64,000 nt of DNA from Rhizoclosmatium globosum (lineage: Eukaryota; Chytridiomycota; Chytridiomycetes; Chytridiales; Chytriomycetaceae): assembly GCA_002104985.1 (NCBI GenBank), contig MCGO01000148.1, positions 30,419 through 94,418 on the forward strand, written 5' to 3'. Positions 22,863-34,255 of the stretch are shown piece after piece. Below the pieces are notes generated by a model. The model did not search any database and was not told the DNA's origin. It worked only from the letters and a program-made list of their open reading frames with translations. The position numbers and the translations under genes were made by a program. Within the stretch, counting starts at the first letter, position 1. The number at the start of each line of letters is the position of its first letter.

Positions 22863-24714
22863 ATGTTTGCCAAATTGAGCGACACTATCGCCGGCAGATC
22901 TCGTTCCCGCGACACGAGAGCTCAGTCTCCCTTCACGCCCCCATTATCCCCCAAAACTCAAAATGTGTCAACCATCGAGCGCACTGCATTTGTCTCCTTC
23001 AACGGAACCAAGAAACCAATTCTTGTAGACGAGACCACAACCACCCTCGACGCCCTCCGACTCACTGAGATCAAATTCAAGCAACCCGAAGGATCACTCA
23101 CAACGGCATTTCTCCATGACGGCCACAGCGAGGCAGAGCTGGAGAGTGAAGACTTAATTTTCCCTTATATAACTCCTGGGATTTACCTGCTCGTTCAAAA
23201 CGACAAGGAAAGCAAGTCTCCAAAGACTCCGCAGCTGGTAGTGAGCGATCACGAAGCATTGACACCTCTCCAGAGTGTTGTGACTAAAACTCAAGAGACT
23301 GAACATGGTTCGACTCTCACTCCCAAGCCGTATCGCCCTGCACAGTCAAGAGCATGAAGTAACTCTCCAAAGCCATCTTTGGTTGATGACGAGGCTTTCG
23401 TCGCATTACATCAGGATGCACTCAAATATGGTAATTTGGATGTCATGCTATCCATCAATTGTGCGACGATGGAAACTTCCGCGCTTTGGTTGAAGAAGGA
23501 GCTTGAAGCTAGAGGCGTCTCTGTTTGGGTGTGTACCACTGAATTGAAGGGTGGGGCCAATTGAAGGGATGATATCTTTCATGCTGTTAAGGGATGCCGT
23601 GTTTTGATTCCATTTATTAATGAGAAGTGGGCGAATTCGGGGGAGTGTGATTATGAGGTATGAAGTTTTAGTGCCTGATGTCTTATCTAACACAATCTTA
23701 AAGTTCGCACTTGCGATTCGTACAAACTTGGTGTCTCACGACTCTGGAAAAACTCAGCGAGCTATTGTTGTGAATGGAAAGAACGGATCATATGCTATCC
23801 CAGGAATTCGTCGCCCTGCTTTCTTGCCGCTCAAGTTCCCAGATATTCCATGGACCGCCAAGCCAGCGGTTGAGCAACTCTCCTGCTCCACCAACTTTAT
23901 TGTCTGTGACAGTACCACCTTGTTGGATCTGAAATTTCAAGGGTTGGTTCTCCAGCGCATCTTGCATGGACTCTATAGCCTTGGTATTAAAGTTGATTCA
24001 TTGCCGGATGATTCCCCACTAGTCCCAGTCCGTGCAACCAATAACGGATCCTGTGAGTCTTGCACAACAAGTCATTACGGGGATTCAGTACCAGCTATCC
24101 AACGCTCAAGACCTTTTTACTCTTGTTTCGCGTCACGGAGTGTCATATGACAATATGTTGCGTGAATTCGAGGTTGAACACTTGTTTGATAATTATCTGG
24201 GATATTCTGCGAATGACAGAAAAGGATGTTATGCGATTTGGAGTCTTGAGTTCAAAATTGTTAAGGAATTGGGTCCTGATTGGGAAGAAGGTGGTGTCGT
24301 TCCGTCTGAAGTCCCAATATCGGGGACAATGACAGCGCATTTGATGTCAATTAACTAAAAAATAAGGACGGTAATGTAGAGACTGAAGCAGAGTATAGCA
24401 GATTGAGTCAATATGAAGACCAACAAGAAATTAAGGCTGTAGCTCAGTTAAAAGGAGTGTTCTATAGACGTCGTGGGCTGGTTTTATTGGATGCCTTTGA
24501 GCTGGACACACCAGTTGGAATGATTCGTGAGTGTAAATACCGAATTGTCTTGCAACATGATGCGGATTCTGGCAACTCTTTGGATAACGAAAAGCCAGCT
24601 GGAGAGGAGAAACAAAGAAGTCAGTCCGGAAAAGTTGCGCTGGGTTTGTTCAGTCCAAAAGAAGGAAACCCAAATGACGAATGGACTTCCGTAATTCGCC
24701 TTGTCGCGCAATAG
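22863..24714 (+). pseudogene. TIR-domain gene C, inactivated copy (tandem array member 3)
   Basis: Aligns throughout with copies B and D but carries several lesions. There is a TGA in the linker (23355-23357) with the same frame continuing as SNSPKPSLVDDEAF. A Trp codon in the GGANW motif has become TGA (about 23565). About 10 bp are missing after SPLVPV near 24030, shifting the frame. A further frame break with a stop lies at about 24356 (MSIN then TAA), after which the frame resumes as EAEYSRLSQYED. The intron after CDYE (donor about 23657) and the final VIRLVAQ remain. Four independent lesions make consensus error an unlikely explanation. The lesions are only described here. Confidence 0.9.
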
Positions 24715-24817
24715 TTGATTTCGTGTCTCTAAATAAACGTCTTAACTTGAAGTACGAAATCAGATCCAAAAAAAATTATTTTCCAGGTGACAATTCTTGA
24801 CAGTTCGCGCCGACACG

Positions 24818-26515
24818 ATGCAGCCAGCCCCGCCCGCCAATCCACTCCCCAAAACAACACAAACAGCGTTTGTCTCATTTGGAGGAGCCAAGAAACCAAT
24901 CGTCATAACCGCCACAACAAAAACCTCAGACCTCCTCCGCTTGGCCGAGACGAAATTCGGGCAACCAACCAACACCTTCGTTTCCGCGTCTCTTCACGAC
25001 GGACACAGCCAAGAAGCCGAGCTTGATGGTGATGATCTCGTTTCCCCCTTTCTCGCGTCACCAGGAACTTGGATCGTCGTACAAAGTGCATCAAAATCCG
25101 TCGCGCCTGTAACTAAATCTGGAAAGACGCCGACGGAGCCAAGTGACGCGAAGGGGAAAGCCGCGGGGAATACTAAATCCAGTATAGAGGAAGACGAGGC
25201 TTTTATCGCGTTGAACAAAGATGCTATGAAGTATGGCAACCTTGACGTGATGTTGTCCATCAATTGTGCGACGATGGAAACTTCCGCGCTTTGGTTAAAG
25301 CAGGAACTTGAAGCTAGAGGCGTCTCTGTTTGGGTGTGTACTACGGAATTGAAAGGTGGTGCGAATTGGAGGGACGATATTTTCCATGCTGTTAAGGGAT
25401 GCCGTGTTTTGATTCCATTTATTAATGAGAAGTGGGCGAATTCGGGGGAGTGTGATTATGAGGTATGATCTTTGTGATAACATATTTTTTTAATCCGGTG
25501 CTACAAGTTCGCACTTGCGATTCGTACAAATTTGGTGTCTCACGACTCTGGAAAAACTCAACGTGCTATCGTTGTCAATGGAAAGAACGGATCATATGCT
25601 GTTCCTGGAATCCGTCGTCCCGCATTTTTACCACTCAAGTTCCCAGACATTCCTTGGACAGCCAAGCCAGCTGTCGAGCAGCTTTCTTGTTCGACCAACT
25701 TTATCGTCTGTGACAGTACCACCTTGCTGGACCTTAAATTCCAGGGCTTGGTTCTTCAACGCATCTTGCATGGACTCTACAACCTCGGAATTAGAATCAA
25801 TCCATTGGCTGATGATTCTCCATTGGTGCCAGTTACCAAAAAGACGATGCAACCCGTCACAGACCCTGTGAGTCTCGCCCAACAAGTCATTACAGGAATT
25901 CAGTACCAGCTGTCCAACGCACAGGACTTGTTCACGCTTGTCTCGCGTCAAGGTGTTGCATATGATAATATGTTGTGTGAGTTTGAGTTGGAGCACTTGT
26001 ACGGGAACTATCTAGGGTATTCCACGAATGATAGAAAGGGGTGTAGTGCAATTTGGAGTCTTGAGTTCAAGATTGTAAAGGAATTGGGCGTGGATTGGAA
26101 AGAAGGTGATACCGTTCCAATTGAGGTGCCCATCACTGGGACGATGACGGCTCATTTGATGTCAATTATGAAGAATAACGACGGTGACACTGAGGCTGAT
26201 GCAGAGTACAGCAGATTGAGTCAATACGAAGACCAAGAGGACATTAAGGCTGTTGCTAAGTTGAAAGGTGTGTTTTATCGACGACGTGGGTTGGTTTTGT
26301 TGGATGCGTTTGAGTTGGATACTCCTGTTGGGATGATTCGTGAGTGCAAATACAGAATAGTGTTGCAACATGATGCGGATTCTGGTTCTTCAGTTGATGG
26401 AGGAAAAGAGACGCGAAGAAGCCAATCAGGAAGCATGGCACTTGGGTTGTTTAGTCCCAAGGGAGTGAGTGGACCAGACGAATGGACGTCTGTAATTCGA
26501 CTTGTTGCGCAGTGA
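24818..26515 (+). CDS. TIR-domain protein D (tandem array member 4)
   Basis: Two exons (24818-25462, 25508-26515), 550 residues. It begins MQPAPPANPLPKTTQTAF and lacks the MFAKL leader of copies B and C. The module reads FVSFGGAKKPIVITATTKT and SLHDGHSQEAELDGDDLV. A shorter Lys/Thr-rich linker leads to the TIR domain (MLSINCATMETSALWLK, VCTTELKGGANWRDD, SGECDYE). From the TIR domain on it is nearly identical to copies B and C, but the N-terminal module and linker have diverged. This suggests recent duplication or gene conversion of the TIR and C-terminal parts. The intron is in the same place, just after the candidate catalytic Glu. Confidence 0.92.
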
Positions 26516-26662
26516 ACACTTTTAAACTCTTTTCTTCTACTTGTTTATGCCTTTTCTCTAATTGAGTGTTGAATGGATTTTGGAGTTCGAATTGAAGTTC
26601 TGCCGATGTTCTATTTTTTATTGGCGATCTTTCAATGTTGAACCTCTTCTTGAAAAAGAAGT

Positions 26663-29600
26663 ATGAGCGAACCATCAAAGCCAGTACCACCACCACTCGG
26701 ACCACCACCACCACAACCGCCTTCAGTGCCAGCAACACCGACATCGCCCACGCGTGCAACACCGCAACGAGGCGCATCGCTGCCGCCTGGGATCCAGACG
26801 AACATCGAGACTGCTGCATCGGCTGTTGCAAAGTTCCGCAGTGTCGCCCTGGCCGCGGCTGCTGCACGAAAGGCATCGATTCGGGAAGAGTGGGTTCAAC
26901 TTGTTAAATAAGCTGGTTGTTGAGTTCTAACGAATGAAACAGCGAACCAATCCTCGGCCTTGTAAAAGAAGACCCAACGAAACAGAAGCCACTCAGACAC
27001 ACTCAAACCATCTCAGCCGCCGCTGTCGCCACCTCAGGCCGCTCCGCAAAGGCCGATGCGATCCGGGCGAGGACCGTGCGTCGCGAACGATCGGCAAAGA
27101 ACTCAGTCGTCCACATTGAGCCATTCGGAATCGGCTCGCGGCCCCAAACACTCTCGCACAAACAAACTGTCATTGGCCCGCGAATCCTGGACTCAGATCC
27201 CCTGCGTCTTTCTGCCACCGTCCATCCATCTCAGTCGTCTGTTCTCGACGCAAAAAATACCCTTCGTTCCCCTTTGAGGCCATTGTTAAGCCCAGACAAT
27301 GACGACCAGGATATTGTCCGGCCCATCGTCCAATCCCCTCAAAAACTAAAGATTGACACGTTGTTGTCCGCACAACCTCAGCATTTGGACTCGGTCGTGG
27401 AATCCCCTTCTTCATTGAACGATGGCTCGTCTGAATCTGAAAACGCGGCCGCGGATCCGGTTGAAGTTCTCGTCAGTCAAGAAGATTTAGCTGACATGGA
27501 TCAAGTAGTCTTGCGCCAGATTTCTCCTCATAGACATGTTAAGTTGTATTATGCAGAAGATATCAAAGCATTTGATCAACTCCTTGCATGGAGTCAAACA
27601 TACCCGGAAAAAACAAAAGATCAAGCTTTGGAAGAATTTTGTCCAAAGATGCGATCTGGGGATGCCCTTGTCTCTCTCATCTATGGCGTGTCTGAATGGG
27701 ACTATGTGAGTTTGCACGTTATTCACTGTGTTGATGCTAATCTACAATACACAGGTCCTAACATACAAACATAGTCATACAGACCATGAACACTCTGCAG
27801 CTATTCGCGATTTGTTTGAAGAAAAGCTGCTGAAACATGGAATCTTTCTTGAAATCGAGCATTCCCAGGATAAGGACCATACTTACTTCGTTAAGGTCCT
27901 GACACCATTCCATTTTTTGGTTATGGAAGCATACAAGATGGGTCTTCAGTTTCCACTAAAGGTTTGTGCCAAAATAAGCCTAGATACACTTTAAACCTAA
28001 CTTCCATAAAGGAACCTATTCACTCCCTCGATGAAGACGCCCACCCTCCAGAGCAAAAACCAGCACTCTTTGGTCTCATCTCCCCTTACCACCTCAACCT
28101 CAACAAACATACAAGTACTCTCGACCCCCACGACCTCTCCTCCTTCGAATTCAAACTCGAAACCCCCACAAACGAGCAAGGATATGTCTGGGCGAACGTC
28201 AGTGACCAACCATGCCATATTGTCCTCACCCAATTCTTTGAACGTCGATACCGCCTCCTCCTCGCCCACCACGTTATCATGGCCGTTGACGTGAAAATCA
28301 AAACGAGTATGGGTGTTCGTATTGAAGGAATCAATTACTTAATTGCGCATCACGTGTATCATGATTTCTTCCCTGTACATGGTGTTGATTCTGACTCTTC
28401 TGCGGAGAGAAAGTATCAGAAGAATGCGTGGCGTAATGTTACGATTAAGAAGCAGGACGCGAAAAAGAAGGAGGTTGTTCCATTGCGAACAAGGTTGTTG
28501 AGGGATTGGGTCTATGGACCGCTGTTTGATGTGAAGCCTATTGAACTTGTGCGTGAATATCTTGGGGAAGAGGTGAAGATTTGAGGCTTGTGGTAATGCA
28601 TGTAATACTCACTCTATCCCCCTTTAGATTGCCTTCTACTTTATCTATTTAGAGTACTACAACCGATGCTTGATTTACTCGTCCTTCTTTGGACTTGTCG
28701 TATTTATTTACGGAATTGCAGATTACTTTGTGAAGGAAGCATCAGGAGGTGACAGCACAACTTCATCACCTGCAGAGAAACTTCACCGTCGTAGCGCCGC
28801 CGAAGTCGCGTCCAGCGGTAACTCAAGCGACGCCACTGGAGGTGTGCATCAAACCACATTACCACCTGAAAATTGGAAGGTGTTGTTTGATAATGCGCTT
28901 ACACCCTGGTTCGCGTTCGTCATGTCGCTTTGGAGTGTCATTTACGTGATTACATGGATGCGTCGATGCAAGTACTATGCATTCAAATGGTCTATGCACA
29001 ATCATGAGCCACCACCGATTCGACGTGTTGAGTTCCGCGCTGTTGGAGTCAAGAAGAGTCCCATCACGAACAAATACGAATTGTATTACCCGGAAGAATC
29101 ACGAACGATTCGAAAATTGATTTCAGGTCTTGTGATTCTTGGGTTCTTTGGAATTTCGTGTAGTTCGGTGATTTTACAGATTCTGCTTATTTTGCATATG
29201 GAGGATCAAAGGTACGTTGAGCAGTTGATTGGGTTCTCGGCGGCTATGCTTGCTGTGTTGTTGATTCAGATTTGTCGACGTCTGTTCCATCCTATTGCGC
29301 ATATGTTGAACGAGTGGGAGAATTATCGTACTACTGAGGAGTTTGAGCAAGCTCTTGTAACGAAGCAGTTTGCGTTTGAGTTTGTGAACATCTACTGTCA
29401 TATTATTTACTTGTAAGAGGATTTTTTTCTCATTGCTGAGCTGTGTCTAACCCCCGTCCCTTTAATAGTGCCTTCATCCATCCCCAACTCAAACGACCTA
29501 CACTCTTTGGTTTCGATGTACACACAAAATGCAGTGAAAAGGACGTTTGCTCTGCTGACGTGATTATCGAGCTCCTCGTCATTTTCATCATGGACCAATT

Positions 29601-30559
29601 CATTGAACGATTTGAAGAGTACGGAATCCCGCAAGTGAAAAAGTTTGGTTGGTTTTTGAAGCGACGGATGGGCGGGCGACGGAATACTGCTGCTGCTCAA
29701 CAGCTTTTGACGGAGGAGCATGAGCAAGGGAAACTTGGAAGTGTCTTGACAAATTATGGGACTGGAAAGGGGGATGAAGAGATAGGTGCGGGTGCGAAAA
29801 GGCCGCAGTATTATCGCGATGCTATTCGGTCAGAGTATGAAGGGCTTTATGGTAACTACAAAACTTTTTTTCGCTCCTGCAGAAAAGGAAAGTTACTGAT
29901 GACGTTTATCCAACAGAGGATTACTTCCCAAAAGCTATTCAGTACGGTTATGTTACCATGTTCGTGACAGCATTCCCACTCGCCCCCATCTTCGCACTCT
30001 TCAACAATGTGATTGAAAATCGAATGGACTTGTATAAGTTCCTGAAGCTTCTGAAGCGAGCTCCACCTTTTTTGGGAGCTGGTATTGGGGTGTGGGAGCC
30101 GGTAATTAAAGGAACGTCCATTTTGGCTGTTACGACCAATGGAATGCTTGTCGCCTTTTCAAGTGAATACTTTTTCAAGACTATTATTTATCCGTATCCA
30201 TCTGATCAATGGATGACTGTTCGATTGACGTTTTTGATTATTTGGGTAAGTTCAAGTTAACAGATGAACATATGGTCTGATTATGTTTTCCACTTTAGCA
30301 TCTCGTTATTTTCAGTGCCGCTTTTGTGATTCTTTGGATCATTCCAGATGAACCCAAGATTGTTAAGATTGCTCGTGCGCGTGAAGAGTATTTGGAGCAA
30401 CTTATTTTGGATCCAAGCTGTGAAGCTGCAGATGAGGAGTATAACACAAAGTGAGTTTTTTTTTTTTTCTGGGTTGAAGACTACATCTGACATCTCTCCA
30501 ATAGACCGGACCCTGTTGTTTCTGTCTCCAAAAGACATGGGTTTATTTCATCCAACTGA
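26663..30559 (+). CDS. Anoctamin/TMEM16-family membrane protein
   Basis: Nine exons: 26663-26889, 26943-27705, 27755-27961, 28012-28572, 28628-29412, 29469-29851, 29917-30245, 30299-30450, 30505-30559; 1,153 residues. The first ~250 residues are Pro/Ser-rich and disordered. A cytoplasmic dimerisation-type region follows. The transmembrane part begins at YLGEE|IAFYFIYLEYYN, the counterpart of 'FGEKIALYF' in anoctamins. Later blocks RPTLFGF, QYGYVTMFVTAFPLAPIFAL, NNVIENRMD and GVWEPVIKGTSILAV are the helix 6-8 region where TMEM16 proteins bind Ca2+. The Glu in NNVIENR matches a known ligand position. Family members are Ca2+-activated lipid scramblases or chloride channels; fungal ones (yeast Ist2) tether ER to plasma membrane. 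Which applies here cannot be told. Confidence 0.93.
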
Positions 30560-30737
30560 GGACGTTTTATAGATGACCTCATTCGTTTTTTTACTTTCCA
30601 TCATTGTTTGAACGTTTCTGTAATTCGAATATATATAGCAAAGTTCTTTCTGGGGCATATGTGCATTATAACAATTATTTTCATTATGCTTTTCTTCTTT
30701 CTTTTCTTCTGGGCACATTCAATTTTACAAGCCGAAA

Positions 30738-33700
30738 ATGCATATCAATGAAGTGCAAATGACACTACTTGCATTACTTCCCGTTGTAACAGCGATTGGT
30801 GTGAATCTAGACGCCTCCATCGATTGTATCAAGTTGAATTCAAAATGGCCAGACGTTGATATCAATCAGTGTTTGAGTGGTGTTGTGTAAGTTCATGATA
30901 CAGTGCTTTGCCCTTATTTGACTTCACTTCAGCAATCTTACAGACATCAACCTGAAAGACGATTTTCCAAATCATCTTCCTTCAGGTCTTACCAAGCTGT
31001 TAGTAACAAGACTGCGTTTTTTTGCGTCTTGAACTCCTTCCCTGACTTGCTACATTCAATAGGCGTATTCAAAACAATAGACTCACAGGCAGCCTGCCAA
31101 GCCAGCTCCCCGACGCACTTACTTCTTTGTGAGCTCAAGAAACCCCGTAGCCTTATTTGTTTGACGTCTTTCTGTTGCAGGGTTGTTGTGGATAACTAAC
31201 TCACTGGACCAATTCCTGACGTATTACCCACAAGTCTCAACCACTTGTACGCTGAATTCTTGTTGTTAGCATTCTAAATAATGTTCTGGTACAGGGATCT
31301 CGCCAAAAATCAATTGACTGGATCTATTTCAAACAATGTTCCCACTGCCATCACCTACATGTATGTGTTGAATCAATCGCTTTTTTTAAACTATGACTGA
31401 CAGGTCTCTTGCCAACAATCATCTGACGGGATCACTTCCAGAAAATCTGCCTGCTCTCAAACAAATGTAAGTCTCCATTACTTATTTTTACGAACTATTA
31501 CATATTCATCTTCTCTCAAAGTGACATTTCGAATAATCGATTTACCGGTCCAGTTCCCAAATCTTGGAATTTCTCAAAGTTTGATGCTTTGTAAGCATAT
31601 TTAGCGATATTATTTGACACTAATTCAAAATATAAACAGTAACCTACGAAACAATTTACTGACGGGTTATATTCCTGAATCAGCCTCTAAGGAAAAACTT
31701 GAAGGATTCGCCGGCAATTGTTTTATCAATTCCCAAGAATATGGTCTTGTCTTGAATCCAGGGTGCCCTTCAACTTTAAATTTGCGTGAGGAGTTAGTCA
31801 TCATTGTAACCGAAATCGCAACTGCTTTCGATACTGTAGTTGAAAATGAAACTACAAATGGTTTACAAGATGATGTGGACGTTGTGGAAACTGAAGCCAC
31901 CACTAGCACCTTTGAAGAAGAAACTCTGAGCTATGAACCTGAAACCGAAATTGCAACGGGAACAATTGAGGATGAGACCACTTCAGACGCCGAATCAACT
32001 GTAGATGAAACAACCACAGACTCGGAATCACTTGATGAGACCACTTCAGACTTGGACTCATCTGATAATACAACCACTGATCTTGAATCTTCAGATGATC
32101 AGACCACTTCAGTATCTTCTGGGGATGAAACAACATTTGACTCGGACACAAGTCTGGAACCCGATTTATCGACAGATTCTGCATCCAGTGACGTTACAGA
32201 AACAGCTGAACCTTCTCCGAGCAGTGGAGCAGAGACGGTTCTTGACTGGAACGATTTTATCAATACCGAAACGATACCAGAATACATTTCTCTCCCTCCC
32301 GTTGAGAGTGACGTCGCGCAAGACATTGTAAATTCATTCGGCGATCAGCTCCAAGATACTCAGTATCAGTTGGACTCTGATTCACTTGTAACATCTTTGG
32401 TACAGAAAGATGTCAGCTTACAGCCTGGCTCTCCGACAACGTTTTCAGTTCCTCCAATTCAGAGTGGCACGTCCTCAGATCTAAACGGAGACGTATTCGT
32501 GTTTTCTCTCGAAAGCTTTAATATTACTAATTTGGATATGACAACCTCGCGAAAAGATATCATTACATCGTTTTCGGGGAATATTATGCGAGTATTCATG
32601 GCACTTGAATCAGCAATTACCACTGAATGGGTTGCGATGCAATTGGCAAGCGATCGTTCAAATCTGGCTATTTCAATCAACTCGGAGAGGCAGTTGCTCG
32701 CATTGTAATATTGCAATTTCTGGTGAATCTGGAAGACGCGATGGAACCAACGTAAATGGAAAGTTTGTAAACGGAGTTTCGCCACTGTCACTTCAGCAAT
32801 CAGTGTCTATTGATACCATAGTGATTGCAACGATCACTTCTGACTCACCTAAAGTCTTGGATGGAACAGTTCCAGCTATCAGTGACAAGGAATTTGTACA
32901 AAATGCGACGGCAATTGTTTTGAATGCTGTGCCTCCTTGTGTTAACTCTTGCCAAAAATTGGCAGGTATCCAAATCGTTTGTGGTAACTACTGCTCTAAT
33001 TTTCGGACAGATTCCAAACTTTGCTATATTCAAAAAGAATGCATCAGTGGAAACACTCGATAGAACTTGCCAAAGCGTCACTCCTTCCGTTCTTGACGAT
33101 TACAAAAAGTGTGCAAATATGAAAGTTGGATGTGATAGTAGCGTATCTAACAAAACTGCTGTTTTTGTCCAGCTGATTTCTGATCTCTGCGATAAGTTTA
33201 CACAACCAGCGCCTGTTGCAGTAGCCACCAATCAAACCATCGCTTTCTCCTTCAACAAAACAGAAAATGCAACCCTACTATCATTTGATTACTCGGTTAC
33301 AGACATACACAAAAACACTATTGCAGGGACGGATTATCAGATCTTTTCAAAGCGTGACTTGGACTTATTGGAACAGATTCCATTCACATTCCCAGATTGT
33401 AACCCTGTCACAGTTCACATGAAATACGCTGTATGTGATTCTGCTATTATTGGTACAGAAAAGTGCGATGGGGAGGTGACAGGGCATTTGAAGACTCAGG
33501 AGTTGGACCCCAAAAAGGTTCTTGGAAGCGGGTTTGACGATGAGACCTGTCGTTCAAGTATAATGACGGCAGCTCCTATCAAGAGTTTATCGGTATTTAC
33601 AGAGCGTCCTATAAATAATGCAGCTATAGCTCAGGATTTGCCTCGAATCGCCCAAATTCGAACTGCAGTCACTACCACTACCGACAACAAGGCTTTACAT

Positions 33701-34066
33701 CCTTTTCCTCTTCCTACTACTACTACTTCTGCTGCAACTCGTTTTTCTTCTAGTGCTACTGCGTTTTTGATTGCTGCTATTCCTACCACTTTTGCCAAAG
33801 CCATTGATCTTCTGCCAATACCACCATCTCAGAGTCCCAGTTCAACTTTGGCTTTTAACAAACCAGGGCCTACTTCATCATCCGGCATTTCTCCTCAAAT
33901 AGAAATTGAGCAGAAAACCAAGTCAGTAATGTCAACCATCCCTGCAACAAAACCTGTCTTGACTACAGAGGAGCAGATTGTTTCCGACCTTATCACGTCC
34001 AGCTCGAAAAGTCCTGAAAGGAATTTCTTTGCGGTTGTCCTTTACTTTTTCTTTTGTCAATTATAA
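30738..34066 (+). pseudogene. Secreted LRR protein 1 with disrupted frame
   Basis: Exons: 30738-30886, 30933-30998, 31063-31128, 31181-31246, 31295-31360, 31404-31466, 31522-31590, 31640-32961, 33011-34066. A signal peptide (LLALLPVVTAIG) is followed by leucine-rich repeats of the NxLTGxxP type, one per 63-69-bp exon. An acidic Thr/Ser/Glu-rich stalk comes next, then a Cys-containing domain (DWNDF...ETIPEYISL, VFVFSLESFNI, SGESGRRDG) and a hydrophobic tail that looks like a GPI signal. Two breaks are seen against the paralogue: a TAA inside the exon-4 LRR (31197-31199, VVVDN-stop-LTG), and a 2-bp loss after LLAL near 32706. The last intron uses a GC donor. Consensus error is possible, but two lesions favour a pseudogene. 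Confidence 0.72.
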
Positions 34067-34255
34067 GGAAGACTATTTTTGTTTTCATATGTGCACACAT
34101 AATTTCTGGAATAAAAACTATGGATGTAGTAACTGTGTTAGGCTGAAATAATCATCTTCTTTCTGTCTTGGCTGAAGCACAAGCAAATCGAAATCATCAA
34201 AATCTTCATTCATTTTCTTGGCAACACGAATTTAATCTAGGAAGCCAAGCCAAAA

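Noticed and set aside
23355..24360. Treating TIR copy C as a working gene with sequencing errors
   Set aside because: Four separate lesions, including a ~10-bp loss and a Trp-to-stop change in a conserved motif, are too many for random consensus error.
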